Below are positions 50,346-63,996 of a DNA stretch of 64,000 nt, piece by piece. The notes under the pieces are model-generated. The model was not told where the DNA came from and searched no databases. It was given only the letters and a program-made list of their open reading frames with translations. The position numbers were made by a program, and so were the translations under genes. The stretch's first letter is position 1. Each line of letters opens with the position of its first letter. Source of the stretch: Chaunax sp. Z400 (taxonomy: Eukaryota; Chordata; Actinopteri; Lophiiformes; Chaunacidae); assembly GCA_037577475.1 (NCBI GenBank), contig CM075187.1, positions 4,525,046-4,589,045 on the forward strand, read 5' to 3'.

Positions 50346-53324
50346 GGCCTGGTAACATGCCTGACTTTCAACATCATGGGCCTCCCAGCGGCAGCCATGC
50401 TGTCCCTGCCCCCTGTCTGCCCCTGGACCAGTCACCGAACAGAGCAGCATCTTTCCATGGTCTCCCTTCCTCCTCATCCTCCTCCTCTGAGTCTCATGGC
50501 CTGGAGCCTCGGCGGATGCCCAATCAGGGAGGTGTAGAGGGATTAGAGTATAACTTCCCAAATGAGCCTCCATCTGGACATTTTGATGTACATGTATTTT
50601 CCCCATCAGAATCAGAATCTCAGTTACCCCATTTTGGGCCAGGAAGGCCAGTTCCCAGTGGGAATTTCCCTGCGAACCCTGGCATGCCACGGACACCAGG
50701 TATGCAGGGCATCTCTAAGGGGCACCAGCCGCCACCACAGCCTCAGCAGCCTCAGCATGGAATGTTTTTTGAACGTTTTGGAAATGGTCGGAAGGTGCCC
50801 GTGGGAATGGAGCCAGGGGTCAATGCCAGACATCCTCTCATGCAGCAGCAACAACAGGCTGGCTTGATAGCCAGACAGAACTCATGCCCCCCTGGCCTCC
50901 CCAGACCACCTCAGGCTGAGCCCGGCTCCACTAACCCTAACATTCTGGATGGAGGGGTCATGATGCCTGGCCAACACAACCAGTTTGAATATCCCATTCA
51001 CAGACTGGAAAATAGGGGGCTGCACCCCTATGGGGACCCCATGTTTAATATGCAGCAGCCAGCTCCCCCTCCCTCCCAACAGCCCCCAAATCAGAGGCTG
51101 CAACATTTTGACTCTCCTTATATTAACATGGCAAAAAGGCCTCGGTTTGACTTTCCAAATGCACATGGCGGAGAAGGCTGGTGTGGTGGTATGGATAACC
51201 ACCTCTCACCCTCTGCCTACCCCGGCCTGCCTGGAGAGTTTACACCACCTGTGAGTGAAGGTTTTCCACCAGGCCCCCTGCAGCATCCAGGGCCTGAGCA
51301 GCAGACTCTGCAGCAGCGCCAGAATGCAGCCATGATGATAAAACAGATGGCTTCTCGCAACCAGCAGCAGAGGATGAGACAGCCTAGTCTGCAGCAGCTG
51401 GGCCACCACGGCGATGTACCTCCTGGTCCACTGGGTCATGGAGGCGCAGTTGGGAGCATGCCTCAGCCCAACTTTGATAGGGAGAATGGTGGCAGGATGC
51501 CCAACATTGATGGACAAAATCCTCATGTAACTCAGGAGAACTCCTGGTTCCAAGGGTCCCACCCACCAGGGGAAATGATGTCACGGCGTATGGGTGGAGC
51601 AGGCAATGAATCAGGGCCCCATGATATGGGGCTACAGCAGAACGGGGCTGGGATGATGTTTAGGCCAGGCATGGGCATGCAGGAGCCCATGAGAATACCA
51701 GGAGATGGGCATGTGCAGGCTCTCCATTCTCCAGGCATGCACTCACAGTTCAGCGGTAACATGGGCAACCTCTCACAAATGCAGTCTCCGGGAGCAGGAA
51801 CGGGGCATCCGAACGCACCAGCAGAGAGGAGGCCAGCTGACTTCCCTGCACCTCCAATGGGGGCACAGCCAACATTTCCCTATGGGGGGGCTAACCGTCC
51901 GGGGCCAGCCCACAGTGCTCCACAGGGGGTGAGCACCTCTCCAGGGACCTATCCTCCTCAGTCTGAGTTCCCCTCAGGCCAGCGGTCGTCTGTTAGTAAG
52001 CTTGGAGCTCTGTCTCTCGGGAACTTCAACAAAACCAGTGCTAAAGACAGTGTTTTCGGCCAGAGCTGCCTGGCGGCCCTCTCCACGGCCTGCCAGAACA
52101 TGATTGCTAGCCTAGGGGCCCCCAATCTAAACGTAACATTCAACAAGAAGAACCAAAATGAGGGCAAGCGAAAACTGAGTCAGACAGAGCAGGACATTAA
52201 TAGCAGCACATCTAATGGGACTGGCAGCGCCGCTCCTGAATATTTTCAGAGCAGCACTTCCCAGAACAGCCAGATGCCTGGCACCGGGAATAGCAACTCT
52301 AAGCCTGCAAGTCAAAGTCAGACGGTGCAGGGGGAAGCCAGTGCCCTCTCCCCAAATTACAACATGGACGCTACCCCGTGCAGTGAGGGGAAGGCAACAA
52401 CAGGGAGTGGGAGAGGGAGAGGGAGGAGAAAAAGAGACAGCGGACATGTGAGCCCTGGAATTTTTTTTTCCTCTGACAATGGTAACCCTGTTGTAAGTCC
52501 AGGCCAGCAGACCCCCTCAGCTGGCGTTGGGGAGAGGGGTGGGGGCACGCCTCATGAGAAACACCTCCAGTCACCCTCTTGGGCGAAAGGAGGTGACCTA
52601 ATGTTGGGGGACCAGGCCGACCTGATGTCTTCTTTGGACAGTGGCATTCAAAGTGTCGCTAAATCTGACAGCAGCTCACCACGAGTGGACTTTCCTGACG
52701 ATGTCAGCACCCACTATGGGAACGAGGATGAGGTGTCCTCCAGCTCAGATGCAGGAGGGGCCTCGGCCACGAAGCCTAATCGCAGCCCTATGATCTCTGG
52801 CTCACCCAAAATGCAGAGGAGTGACCATGGGTTGATAAATGGACAGAAGCCCCTGGGCATGGGCATTAACAATCATACTACCTCGACACCAGATAGCTAT
52901 GGACTGAACGCTGGTGGGGGCACAGGGGCCAGTGGGGTGAGCCACCCGGGCACGCCTGCAGTGGAGCAGGTACGCACCCCGTCTAGCACCTCTGGTCAGG
53001 AAGAAATCCATCCTTTGGAGATTCTGCAGGCCCAGATCCAGCTACAGCGGCAGCAGTTCAGTATCTCTGAGGACCAGCCCCTGGCCATGAAGAATAGCAA
53101 GAAGAATGGTGACTGTCCCTCTCAGAACGGAGACAATGAGCTGGCAAGCTGCAGCCCGGATGCTGGGAAGGGCTCAATGGGCACTATTGACCTTGACACC
53201 CTCATGGCAGAGCAGCACGCCACCTGGTACGTGCCCAGTGACAAGGCCATGATGGACGGGTCAGAAGATGACAAGGCCATGGGACCATGGGAAAAAAATA
53301 AGAGCCAAAACAACAGCAAAGAAG
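49775..53324 (+). CDS. mn1: MN1 exon 1 coding part
   Basis: 1183 codons plus one base of Asp, in one large exon as in mammals. Ends N-N-S-K-E at AAAGAAG|GTAAAT. Rich in Pro, Gln, Gly, Met and His; near its end I-D-L-D-T-L-M-A-E-Q and W-Y-V-P-S-D-K-A are conserved. Confidence 0.97.
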
Positions 53325-56300
53325 GTAAATGAAACAGTTTAACTCTTTTGGCTAGATTACACCCACTTTTCTTCTCTCTTTCTCTCACCCTCTCTGTCTC
53401 ACCCATGCAACACAGACCACATTAACTGATCACTGTTAGTCATATAGGATGAGGATATTCTCTTCCTTAAAATGTTATGTGTTTAATCTGAAATGCAGCA
53501 TAACATGTTCTGGTATCAAATGTCCTGGTAACGCTGATAGTAGAGGCGCTTTTTGTCCATATCGTGCGGTGAGAAGCAGCCGTCTGTGTTTAACTTTGAA
53601 TATTACAGCCTTTAAGGGAGATAATAAATTCACTGGTAGCGCCCATTCAGGGTTTTACAAAGACAGACAGACGATTTATGCGGTTTTATTCTTGTTAAAT
53701 TGGGTCCGTGTTGAAGAATCTAATAAACGATTATCAGAATGGAACCGCTTTAAATACCATTTGAGTGAACTAAACCTTTTATGCAACGTATTTTCATAAA
53801 GTTGTTAAATGTAGAGACTCTTCAAAAGACCAGCTCCAGAAAAGTAAACATTTCCTGCGGTTCTTTATCTCGGTTTTCAGGGTGAACAACTACATTGAGG
53901 AGATTAATAGCTTTCTGGGGATATGCTTTTGCGCAGCGGGGTTCCCCTCGCTTTGTTATGTGTTTGTTTTTGTTATTACCAGGGGATAATGCAGAGCTGT
54001 GAGAGTGGATTGATTTTAGATTGGCAGGACAGGATTTCATGGATTTGATATCACGGTGAAATGAATACAGCCAATCAGTTTTTATTTTAATGTCTGTGAG
54101 AAATATAGGCTTTCTAAATTTAGTATTTAGCCTAGTCTAAAATCATATTTTTTTATAATCACTTTTTATTATTCGTTATTGTCACTTTAGTCACTTCTAA
54201 ATTATTTTTGTTATTATATACATTAGTGTAAAAATATTTTTGGAAATAATTTAATTCCGTACATTACAAAGTTTCTGAAGTGAAATGGAAGATCGTCTGG
54301 CCTGAAGGCACCGAAGCAGTTTTTTTTTTCCAACCAGACGGAGATTTTACAGTCTGTAGCTGCATGTTTATAGTTTCATGTCGTCTCAGCTCGATGTTTT
54401 CATGGTGCCTTTAAATCAAAACGCAGAAAAATATTATGAATAATTACCGTTATGTTCAGATGCGGATTAATTTCATCATTATCATCATTATCATCATATT
54501 CTTTTTCTTTTTCGTCCTCTTCTTCCTCTAATAATAATATTAATATTATTAATAATAATAATAATAATATTTTTTAGTTATTAATTATTGTTGTATTTCT
54601 TTCAATATAATTGAGTTACTGTGTTATATTTGTATTATTATTGGTGCTTTGATCGTAATAGAACACATTGTATGCATTAATATGCATTAATTATTTTACA
54701 ATTGAAAAAATTGTGTATATTAGAATATTTTGGTTTTATTTATTTATAATTATTTTTTTTCCAGTTTTTTTACGTTAGTTATTTAAAAAACTAATAATTT
54801 CAACAGATCGTTATTGTTGACGTTGCATAAAACAAACATCCACCCTCAGGCTGAAGCTAATGAATAAAGCCTGTCGATGTATGGAAATATAATGTGGATA
54901 TTTGTGAATGTGCCCACCGCGTCTCGAGCGCCTCTTTGTTCTGATCAGTGCGGGTGCCGCGAGCCGCGGGAGCGCGCCTCGCGCGGAGTCTGGAGTCCAG
55001 GCGCATTGTTTATATGAGACTGAGCGCAGGGTGTCGGATACTAACACTGAAGCCAGACTGTAACTTTCCATTTGGTCTGATGCAGCAGGCTAACATCACC
55101 GCCACCACATTTAGAAATCAATAGAAAAACAACAAGCAGCGATCAAATTAATTTGAGCCAGAATGATCAAACCAGTACATTACACCCAATCCAGCCATTC
55201 GTTTTCCTCATAATTACTCTCAGCTAAATTAGTCAGCTAATGACGATTCATTGAAAGCTGTTTTTTTCCCCATGATTACTCACAAAACAGGAAACCTAGT
55301 TCTGCTAATTTATATATGAGAAAAATAAAAACAACAAACGAATGGGGTTGAAAGAAAAAAAGCAACAAAAAAAAGCACTGATGCCATGGAGTGATAACAT
55401 CATCACTTTTGATATTGATGAATGAGAATTCCTTTGAGTGGGAACCCAACACTGATAAGAAGTCAGCCACACTCACCCTGTTGCTCACCGTTTTAATTTT
55501 CAGTGGGGCTGACACCAATATAAATTCAATAGGTATTTAAATGTAGAATAGTCAAATTTCTTCTCCCCATCTCCTTTCTCTCCCCGTCTCCTTCTCTCTC
55601 CCCCTCTCTTCTCCTCCTCTCTCCTCTCTCAGCCCTCCCTGCATGGACACAAGGCTTGCAGCTCTGGAGCGATCGATAGCTAGTTAGCACAAATCACGGC
55701 TCCTGACAGTTTCTCATTTGAGTGCTTCAGACAGCAAAGATGAAAAAAAAAGGGTGGAGGTGTATTTGGGAGGGGAGGGGGATTTTGAGATTGAATCTGA
55801 TGCTTAGGCAACACACAAGGCAGCAAAATAACATAATAATTGAAGATAAGTCATAACCCACAGTGTAGCTCCAGAGGAGCAAACATCCCACAGGCTCTTC
55901 ACACTGCAAAAAAAAATATCCACCTCAACCAGTCAGTCCAGTCCTCGGTGTTATGAACCAAACTCTGGAGAGAGACGATCAGTGACAACATCTTCAAAGA
56001 AATCAGACCAATTCACAAATTCATTAGCATGAACAAAATGTAACTTCTGTAAAGATTTTCTTTTTCTTAGGATTAAATTAATTTATGTATTTTTTTCCCT
56101 CCTATTTATAAACCTTTAATCTTCCAACCCGATATGACTCAACCTGAATGCTTATATAAATGTAAATATAGGCTAATGTGGTTCATGTGTGTTTTATCAC
56201 CACCACTTCATTTTCATAAATAAGCCCTGCTCTCTCACCGGTGCATAGATTATTTCCTTCTTAAACAATGAGCATTCTATCAGGTCATCAAGTTCACTAA

Positions 56301-59300
56301 AACTAAATGGTAATTAGTCAATTGATTTATTTTAAGTACCTAATAAAAATGGAAAGAGTTTTATTTATTGGACAAGTACAAGCAGAACTTTTATTGGCGT
56401 CTCATTTAAATCTCCAGGAAAGTTGTTGTGAGTCAATCAATCGTTCAACTTTACCGAAAATGAGTGTAAATATGAGATGATACGTTTCTGGTGAGACTTC
56501 TGAGACCTCATACATGACGTGTTTGTGTTGTTTTTTTGTTGGAGTATTTAGAAAGTGAGAGAATTTAAACAGGTGCATTCTGTGTTTACCTCAGTGATGC
56601 AGAGGAGTTTGCTTCAGATGAGTTGATTGCAGTGACAGTGAAAGAGCTGAGGGCCTGGGGTCAGTTTGGCCCCATGAGGTGAATGCTTCCATCGCTGCAG
56701 TGCAGCAGTGTTCAACGTGAAGTTGTGTGAAACTTCAGAGGGTGTTTGTGTGTTTGTATTAGCGCTGTGTGTTCAGTGAATACTTTAGCTGCATGTGTCG
56801 CTATGACTTGAAGCAGCAGTTTCATATTATTCTGTGCTAATTTCCTCCCAATGTTTGAATGTGCAGATGAGCGAGTAGCCATTAAAAGTTCCGACTTTGC
56901 ATATTTGTAGAGGAGTTGTGCTCTCAGAGCTGATGTCTGCTCACCCACTCGGCCTCTCTGTGCTCCCTGTGTGCCTGTTTAAAATGATGCGTGCTGCAGC
57001 AAAGGCCCCCTTTGGACCCTATATGTGGCCTCCGCTCCCTGTGACAACATGCAACTCAAGTTTTTCACAGTTATACCTGCTGATGTTTGCTCACGGCCTG
57101 CAGATCCTTCATGGCATCTTCTGCTCTGATGGAGGCCAGGAGTTGAGGTGCACACAAGCAACTCTCCTTGTTTGGTCAGTCCACATTATTAAAAAAAAAA
57201 GAAAAAAGTATTTCACGCTCTTCCTCTTCCCCTCTCTCCTCTGTATCGCAGCCAGAAGCTGGCCGTTCATGTGGGAACTCATGCATAGTCCTGATAACAG
57301 TCAACCAGCAGGCGTAGGAAGTGATTCAGTTATTTTTATTTTTACTTCTCACAATTCTTTTAAAATTTTTTTTTTTTACACTTTTTTGTTTTTATCAGCA
57401 CAGTTAAAACACTTCACAGTTGACCCTGTGGAACAGTTTCACTCGTCACTCTCAGCAATCAGCCCATAAACAGCTCTAATAAAGATCAAATCTCTCTCGT
57501 CTGACTTTGACAGGTTTGAAAAGAGGGAACTTGCATCTTCTCACAGCTACTAGAAAGCACACAAAGAGCCGTATTGATATTCCACCGCGAAGAACAGTCC
57601 TGTGAGACTACCTGCCTCTGACATTTCAGTGCGACAACAACCCCACAAATCACACCCGTAATTTCTATTTCCTTTTTTCTAAAAAAAAAGAAGAAAGTGA
57701 TTGGCATGTGCTTGAATGTGGGAAAAAAAAGAAGAAAACCTGTTCAGGGCAGTCTGTGTTCTTTACCTGTCATTACAAGGTGTTTCATATTGACTTTTTC
57801 AACTACACACATCCACCAATCCTCTCACACGCTCTTATACAGCAGTAATGATAATCATTACGATAATCATAGCAATTAGCCTCGGTAATAATGTTTCTAA
57901 AAAGTCATAATTTATCCTCAGGCAACTCTTGTAAGTTGACTTGGTTACTGACAGGTTCATCAGGGTTACAAATACGCCCAGTTTTTTTCTAGAACGCTGA
58001 TTTCAGCAGCATTAACAGAGCATTATCTCACAAATGTGTGCCAAAAATCATCGCTGATGGGGACAAAGAAAAACACTATTTCTGCTATATTTTTTGTCCT
58101 ATTTGTGTATGTGATTGTATTCACTGGGCATGTGACGAAGGCCAGGGTTTCGGATGGCGCCGATTTGACATAAAGTTTGATTTATTTAGACTCCTGTCAG
58201 GCTCGCCGCTCCAGCTTCCTATCTCAGGTGTCTCGCTTGATGGAACACGCTCATTTAATTCTAATGTGTTGAAAAAATTGAAGAGCATTTACTCGACTAG
58301 CAATTAGTTGAAACTGAGAAAACCCCCAAAAAACCCATCTTGTGCAGTTTAGCATCCAGGACTGTGTGAGTTCTGCGTGTGTGAGTGCATCCCTGTTTGT
58401 TTTGTGCTCTGCGCTCCAGGACGTTTTGCATTAGACACTGAGCACCGGTGACAGTCAGAGGAGGCCTGTTAGAGATGCTTGCTTGTGACTGATGAAGAGT
58501 AAAAAAAAGAAAAGAAAAGATGAACAAAGGTGTCAGGCCTGTTGCTTTGCTGGAGTTTCAACTCTTGGAAACAGAAGCTCATCCGGTGTTTTGTTTTCCC
58601 CGGGGGAAAGGGGTGCTTGAATCAAATAAAACGTGTCTCAGCATGTGGTAAATGTTATCCTCGGTTGCAGCTGGGAACGGAAAGCTGAATTTATGTGTGA
58701 AGATGCACAGAATGATCGTCTGTATGTGACATCCCTCCAAAATGTCCACTGCCAGAGCGAAAGAAGAAGCTCCTGAAAAGGCGTCCCGGGTTCTAATTAG
58801 CCTGCGGTGCTGGTACAGGTTTTTAAAGGTGTTGGTGTTTTCAGGTTTCCAAAGGTGTAGATGTTGTCACGCTGCCAACAGCGGTTATGTTATTAGTCAG
58901 GTAGTCGTCAGGCGCCTTTAATTTGTATCGAGGAATTGACAAATGAGTTATGACACCTGGAGCAGTTTCTCCTGGGAGACAGAAGTAGAGACTGATGGAG
59001 TGAAAGAGCAAGAAAGAGAGATAGAGAGATGTGTGTGTGTGTGTGTTTTTTTAAAGAGAACATCTGTAGTTTCGCTCATGAGGCGAGTGGCTGGGTAATG
59101 GCTACCATTTTCGTTTATGGAAGACAAAATAATTCAATTCAACATCATACATTTTGTTTCCACCAGATGCTCCACGGCTGTTGTTCATTCTTGTCTGCAT
59201 GAAGGAGATTTAAGAACATATTTATAGAGTTTATTCATATTTATTTACAATATGTCCCCCCTTTAATAATGTAGGAAAAACACACAACAGCAAAAGGCTA

Positions 59301-59677
59301 AACAAGAGGTTTTTAATTTAATCAGTTTAATTAGAAATGAAAGTTTTTTACTTTTTTTTTTCCAGAATTCATGATTTTTTAAATTCTAAGTCTCTGTCAT
59401 GCAGGAGCTTTTAATCTTAAAATGTCCATTGTTTTCCTGTGGTTGACCCTTTCTGCAAAAAAAAAAGAAAAAAAAAGAGTGGAAACACAGAAAACGAAGC
59501 GTTCACCGCTGTTCTGAAACCAAATAGAGACAGCGAAGTAGATCAATACGTCACTGAGTCGGATGACATGCTGGACAGGTCCTGGACATGGTTGTGAGTT
59601 ATGAAGGAGCCACTAAATCACTTCCCATGTTCTGATTTGTGTCTGGTTTCCTAAGCACTTCTTGTGGCCAGAGGGGG

Positions 59678-59774
<97 letters not shown>

Positions 59775-60991
59775 AGAACGGGTGTGCTGCTGGAGAGAAG
59801 GTAGCGAATGCCGGGGGCAATGCCTGCCTGGGCAGGTTTTTTTTTTTTTTTCTCTTTTTGTTGCAGGCCGGAGAACAGAGAGGAAATTCAAACTAAAATA
59901 ACCCCTGTGCCCTTGCCTGAGAAATGTGCCCCCCCCCGCTCCCTCCAGATATCCTCCCTGCTCGGAGGGAAAGGTCACACTACGGCAGTTGGGTGGAGTT
60001 GGGGGTAGGGGGTGTGGAGGGAGCCTCACATGCCCCCTACCAACCTTTGGGCAGCGGATAGTCGGGACCTCTGTTAGCCTCTTTATCCACCATGAATACT
60101 TGATACTTGGTGTCTTTTCTGCAGGAACCTGCTCCTCCTGTCATTTCTGAGGCATTTCTGAACCTTAAAAAAAAAAAAGACGTTTTCTTTGATTTCCTTC
60201 CTTCTTTTTTTTTTAATCCGGGTTTTCTCTGTGGATCTCGATGGCGGTTTTGTGCTGACAAAGACAGACTCCTCACACACAGCGATAGTGGGGAGTTGTT
60301 ATGCTAAAGGAATCTGACCTGATGTCACACACTGTCACCGGAGCGTAGGCCTTTGGGTGTTTTTGTCAGCGAGCGGAGCCTTCTGATTGGGCTGGTTTGT
60401 GATCGGAGAGGCTGGGGTCGTGGCCTCGGGAGCACGAGGTCAAAGGTGAAGTGTCGTCATGGAAGTATATAGAGCTCGGGATAGAAAGGGCAGAGGCCTG
60501 CCGCATGGGATTCTGGGTCCTGGGAAATCAATGTGACGGCTCTGAGGAGCTTTGTAGATTCAAATCCTCCCAGGCACATTTTCTTCTTACCATTAAGGAA
60601 ATTCATTCTACTCCTTTTTCTGCTCTAGTTATTTAATATGTGTCAACATTAAAGGTCACTGTCATTATGTTTTACTGTTGCTTTTTATGATTAATTGAAA
60701 AAAAACCCCAAAAACAATTGCTCTCTGTAACAGTTATTATTAAATCAGTGGTGGGAGACTGTTTACCTGTGTGTGTTGCTTCCAGTGTGATGAAGTGTGT
60801 GCGGTGTGACATGTAAAACCCGTGTCAGGCCGTCAGCTGCAGACACATCGGTGTCATCCAGACAACCAGAGCTGTGCGCTGTGCTCCCAGCCTTCACGGC
60901 ATTCCAGGCTCTACTCATCTCTGTAAATCGTCTCTGGCTGCGTCTGTGAGACGTCTGCAAAACCCTGCTGATGTGTGTGTGTGTGTGTGTT

Positions 60992-61028
<37 letters not shown>

Positions 61029-61905
61029 GTGTGTGTGTGTTCGTGTGTGTGAGCAGCATCACCAGGCATTAAATAACGAAATGCAACACTTGGGGCGAGA
61101 GATACAGCGATATAAGTGCATCGTATTAAATTCAGTATTTACTTAACACATCACTATGGTAATCTTCTCTGGCTGTAATGTGGTTTAGGATATTTAGGTG
61201 TATTTGTGGCTCGGTTGCAGCTGCTTGTGCTCTCACTGTTCTCTCTTTATTAGGTATTTTCCCCCTCGCTTGTTGATCCTAAGCGCTTGTTCCCCTCAGA
61301 TGAATAGGCTATTATAGAGATTTTACAGTGGATATGAATTCTGCGTTAGTCAGTGAACAACCATAACAACATGGATCTTATTATATGTATAAAAAAAAAG
61401 GTTTCCCTGCTTGTAAAATGTCATGGTGATTTGGGATTGAGACTTGTGTGATGTAGAATTTCACACTGCGCCGCCATGGATAATGGTTACGATTTAAGGG
61501 TAGTGTCTTGATTTTTCCCCATAAAATCCCATCTCTTGAATCCCCTTTGGCTTCCCTGTAATACTGGGTTAATCCTGCCGTGGTCAAGTTCTGCTTCTTT
61601 TACACGTGGTGTATTTTTTTTTTTTTGCATATGTAGTGAATTGAAAAGCGACTGCAGAAGTAAGAAAAAAACCCAAAACTGAAATAAACACATATTTTCA
61701 CAGCAATTCTTAAGTTGTGTTTATAGATGGATAAAAATAAATCTCTTTTTTTTTAATATAAGATCATATCTGAACATGAATCCTGGGATTATTGAGGTGA
61801 TAAATGTATTAGTATGTGAGATTAGGCTTAGAATTTGAGGCATTGAAGCTGAGTGATGTGTCGAGCTGGGCTCATGTTTCTGTATGCATGTCCATATGTA
61901 TGCAG

Positions 61906-61942
<37 letters not shown>

Positions 61943-63996
61943 CGTGCTGAGGGCTGGTGTGAGCATGGCGGCGGCGGCTGGCGTGTTGTGTGTTTGCGGC
62001 TGTGTGTTGTTGTCAGCTTGCTGTGTGTCAGCAGTGAGCCGGGGGAACGCTTGGCTGCCCATTCAGGCCGGTGTGGCCCCCGCTGTGCCCAGCTAGCATG
62101 AGCTGCCGGCGGGTGCTGGAGGGCACGGCGCTCGGAAGGGAAAGGGTGTGAGTGAGTGGGGGTCTCCGCCGTGCTGAGGTGTATGACTGGACCCTCTGGC
62201 AAATGTTAGATCTCGTCACCACCGACTCCGCTCTAAATCCTCATTCCTTCCTTGCCCCCCTGCACCCTCAGCTCCTGCTTACACCACGTCTCCAGACCTT
62301 GGGAGGGAGATGGAGAAATTCTCAGAGACGGGCAGTCAGAGAGAAAAACCTAACAGGGAACAACGGGAGGCTTGGCTGCCTGACCTTTTCTCAAATCCCC
62401 CCACTTTTCCATTCCAGTGGTCGCAGCCCAGACAGGCTGGGGGGCAAGCCTGCCTCGCTGCTTGCATGTCTCCTTGCCTGCCCCTCTTGGTTGTCCTAGC
62501 TGCCTGGTCTGGACTGGCGTTCTCTTCCCTGTCATGGTGTCACTGCTGCCTCAGGGTTTGTGAAAGCAGAGACGGGGGGGGGTATGATACAGTAAAGAGG
62601 ATAAAAACTGCAGAGAGTGATGAGGGGAAATAGGATTGGGGATGATATGGAGGTCTCTTTTCTCTGAGGTGAGCAGCAGACGTGACTGGAGTGTTGTGAT
62701 GTGCAGCCTCTGTGTCGTCTATCACAGCCTCTCCCTCCTTTGACACATGTAACTCAGCTTGTCAGAGCTGTTTTCTGCCTGTCTCTACACTCTGACGCCG
62801 AGATGCCCCATGCACCTTAAAGCTGCGTGTCTCTGTGCAGCAGATCGGTTCACCGTCCGCACAGGGAGGAGAGGAGATGGGAGAATAATCAGACTGATTT
62901 TACAGCGAAGGATTCCTAACATCTTCACGCGCCTTTTCTCCGTGCTTTGGGCTTCCTTGGAGGAAAAACCCAAAGCACAAGATGCAACACTGGTGTCGTA
63001 ACACATAGCCCCACGATTTCCTCTTTCCTAGTTGTGTTGTGTAGTTTGTGTCTTCTTCAAAACTCTTCTCCATTTCTGCCCTTTTCTCCCTCAGTGCGCT
63101 GCAGTCAGTGAAGTGTGACGCTGCGTTTTTATGAATACTTCAGCCAAACACTTCCTGTCTATGTCAACCTTCCGCTCGACTAATCTTTTTGTTACGCAGC
63201 GCGATGTGATTTTCCTACACATCTCAGGCATCAGCTGATTTTTTTTATATGACCTGTAATCAACCTGTGTATTGATTTTCCAGAAGCTCGGTGCCACCAT
63301 TTAATATGAGGCTCCACACCTTGGTGACACAGGGTCGATACTGTGGTGTGGTGATTATACCAGTAAATTGGGTCAAGCAGGGTTAAAGGCCAGTCTTCTC
63401 AGCGTCCTTTGACCCCCTGACCGGAGGTCATGCAGGAGCGCTTCAGATTTGCACGCCCGACTGGGAGCAAATGAATGCGTGTATGTTTGTGTGTTTTCAC
63501 GTATGCATATGAGGAATGAGGAGGAGGAGGAATGTAAGGAGAGGAGGCTTCGCTTGCAGCCTCCATCCTGGGCCTCTTTGATCGGGGGTGGGGGTTGGGG
63601 GTGGAGTGGAATCGCGTTGAATTAATTTCACAGTTCAGATTTAGAGTGGGATGTGAAAATGACACTGGTTTAATTAAAAGAGTGTCTTTTAAATGGTTCA
63701 TCTGCAACCTTGCATCATCTGTAAGTTGTTGTCGTGTTCGCAGAGCATTAATTCCACTTTTCCTCTCCTGTGTCCTTCCTGCAGATTCAGAGCTGTCCCA
63801 GAGTAAAGCTGGAGCCGGGCCCCCAGGAGCCGGAGGAGGTGGGAGCAGCGGCGGGAACCACCTGCAGTGCCTGTCCGTCCACTGCACAGACGAGCTGGGG
63901 GACAGTAAGGGCCGAGGGGGTCCCGTCTCATCCTGGCGCTCCCTCCACTCTGATATCTCCAACCGATTTGGGACATTCGTGGCGGCACTGACTTGA
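49775..63996 (+). CDS. mn1: MN1 transcriptional co-regulator (two coding exons)
   Basis: Nuclear co-regulator, low in recognisable domains and largely disordered, known in human from meningioma and AML fusions and from C-terminal truncations that cause a craniofacial syndrome. Exon 1 (49775-53324) and exon 2 (63785-63996) join in frame for 1253 residues (human about 1320). Start: M-F-G-L-E-Q-F-G-S-Q-I-N-S-R-N, matching the human N-terminus; the upstream in-frame TTG is not a start. Conserved islands: D-Q-S-P-N-R-A-A-S-F-H-G-L-P-S-S; F-E-Y-P-I-H-R-L-E-N-R; R-Q-N-A-A-M-M-I-K-Q-M-A-S-R-N; K-L-G-A-L-S-L-G; basic G-R-G-R-G-R-R-K-R (likely nuclear signal). PolyQ of 7 (residues 90-96) and 13 (178-190). 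Confidence 0.97.
50042..50062 (+). repeat. mn1: CAG tract, 7 glutamines in MN1
   Basis: Six CAG and one CAA, residues 90-96. Confidence 0.95.
50306..50344 (+). repeat. mn1: CAG tract, 13 glutamines in MN1
   Basis: Thirteen in-frame CAG/CAA codons, residues 178-190, in a region where human MN1 has no polyQ. Confidence 0.95.
54525..54570. repeat. (TAA)n low-complexity tract
   Basis: Imperfect TAATAATAAT with an internal palindrome ATTAATATTAAT. Confidence 0.85.
59680..59772. repeat. (GT)n microsatellite
   Basis: About 45 units after a GGGGGAGG run; MN1 intron. Confidence 0.97.
60972..61051. repeat. (GT)n microsatellite, interrupted
   Basis: GT units broken by TTCATG, GC and TTCG. Confidence 0.93.
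61907..61946. repeat. (GT)n microsatellite
   Basis: About 18 units ending in GC interruptions. Confidence 0.93.
63785..63996 (+). CDS. mn1: MN1 exon 2, conserved C-terminus
   Basis: Completes the Asp codon and encodes 69 residues: a Gly/Ser linker, then L-Q-C-L-S-V-H-C-T-D-E-L-G-D and W-R-S-L-H-S-D-I-S-N-R-F-G-T-F-V-A-A-L-T stop, nearly identical to the mammalian C-terminus. Acceptor CTTCCTGCAG. In human, this exon holds signals whose loss causes disease. Stop at 63994-63996; the window ends four bases later, so the 3' UTR is not seen. Confidence 0.97.

Larger units (their letters stand above)
53325..63784 (+). other. mn1: MN1 intron 1 (10.5 kb)
   Basis: Contains TAA-rich (54525-54570), GT (59680, 60972, 61907) and CT/CA low-complexity arrays, a CpG-dense pocket (54905-55010) and stretches that look like conserved non-coding elements (58030-58310). 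Ordinary AT-rich sequence elsewhere; no second gene recognised. Confidence 0.65.

Noticed and set aside
50274..50696. 140-codon minus-strand ORF (and others at 49829, 51206, 52127) opposite MN1
   Set aside because: Antisense shadows of a long low-complexity exon, with poly-Leu/Ala arising from the CAG tracts.
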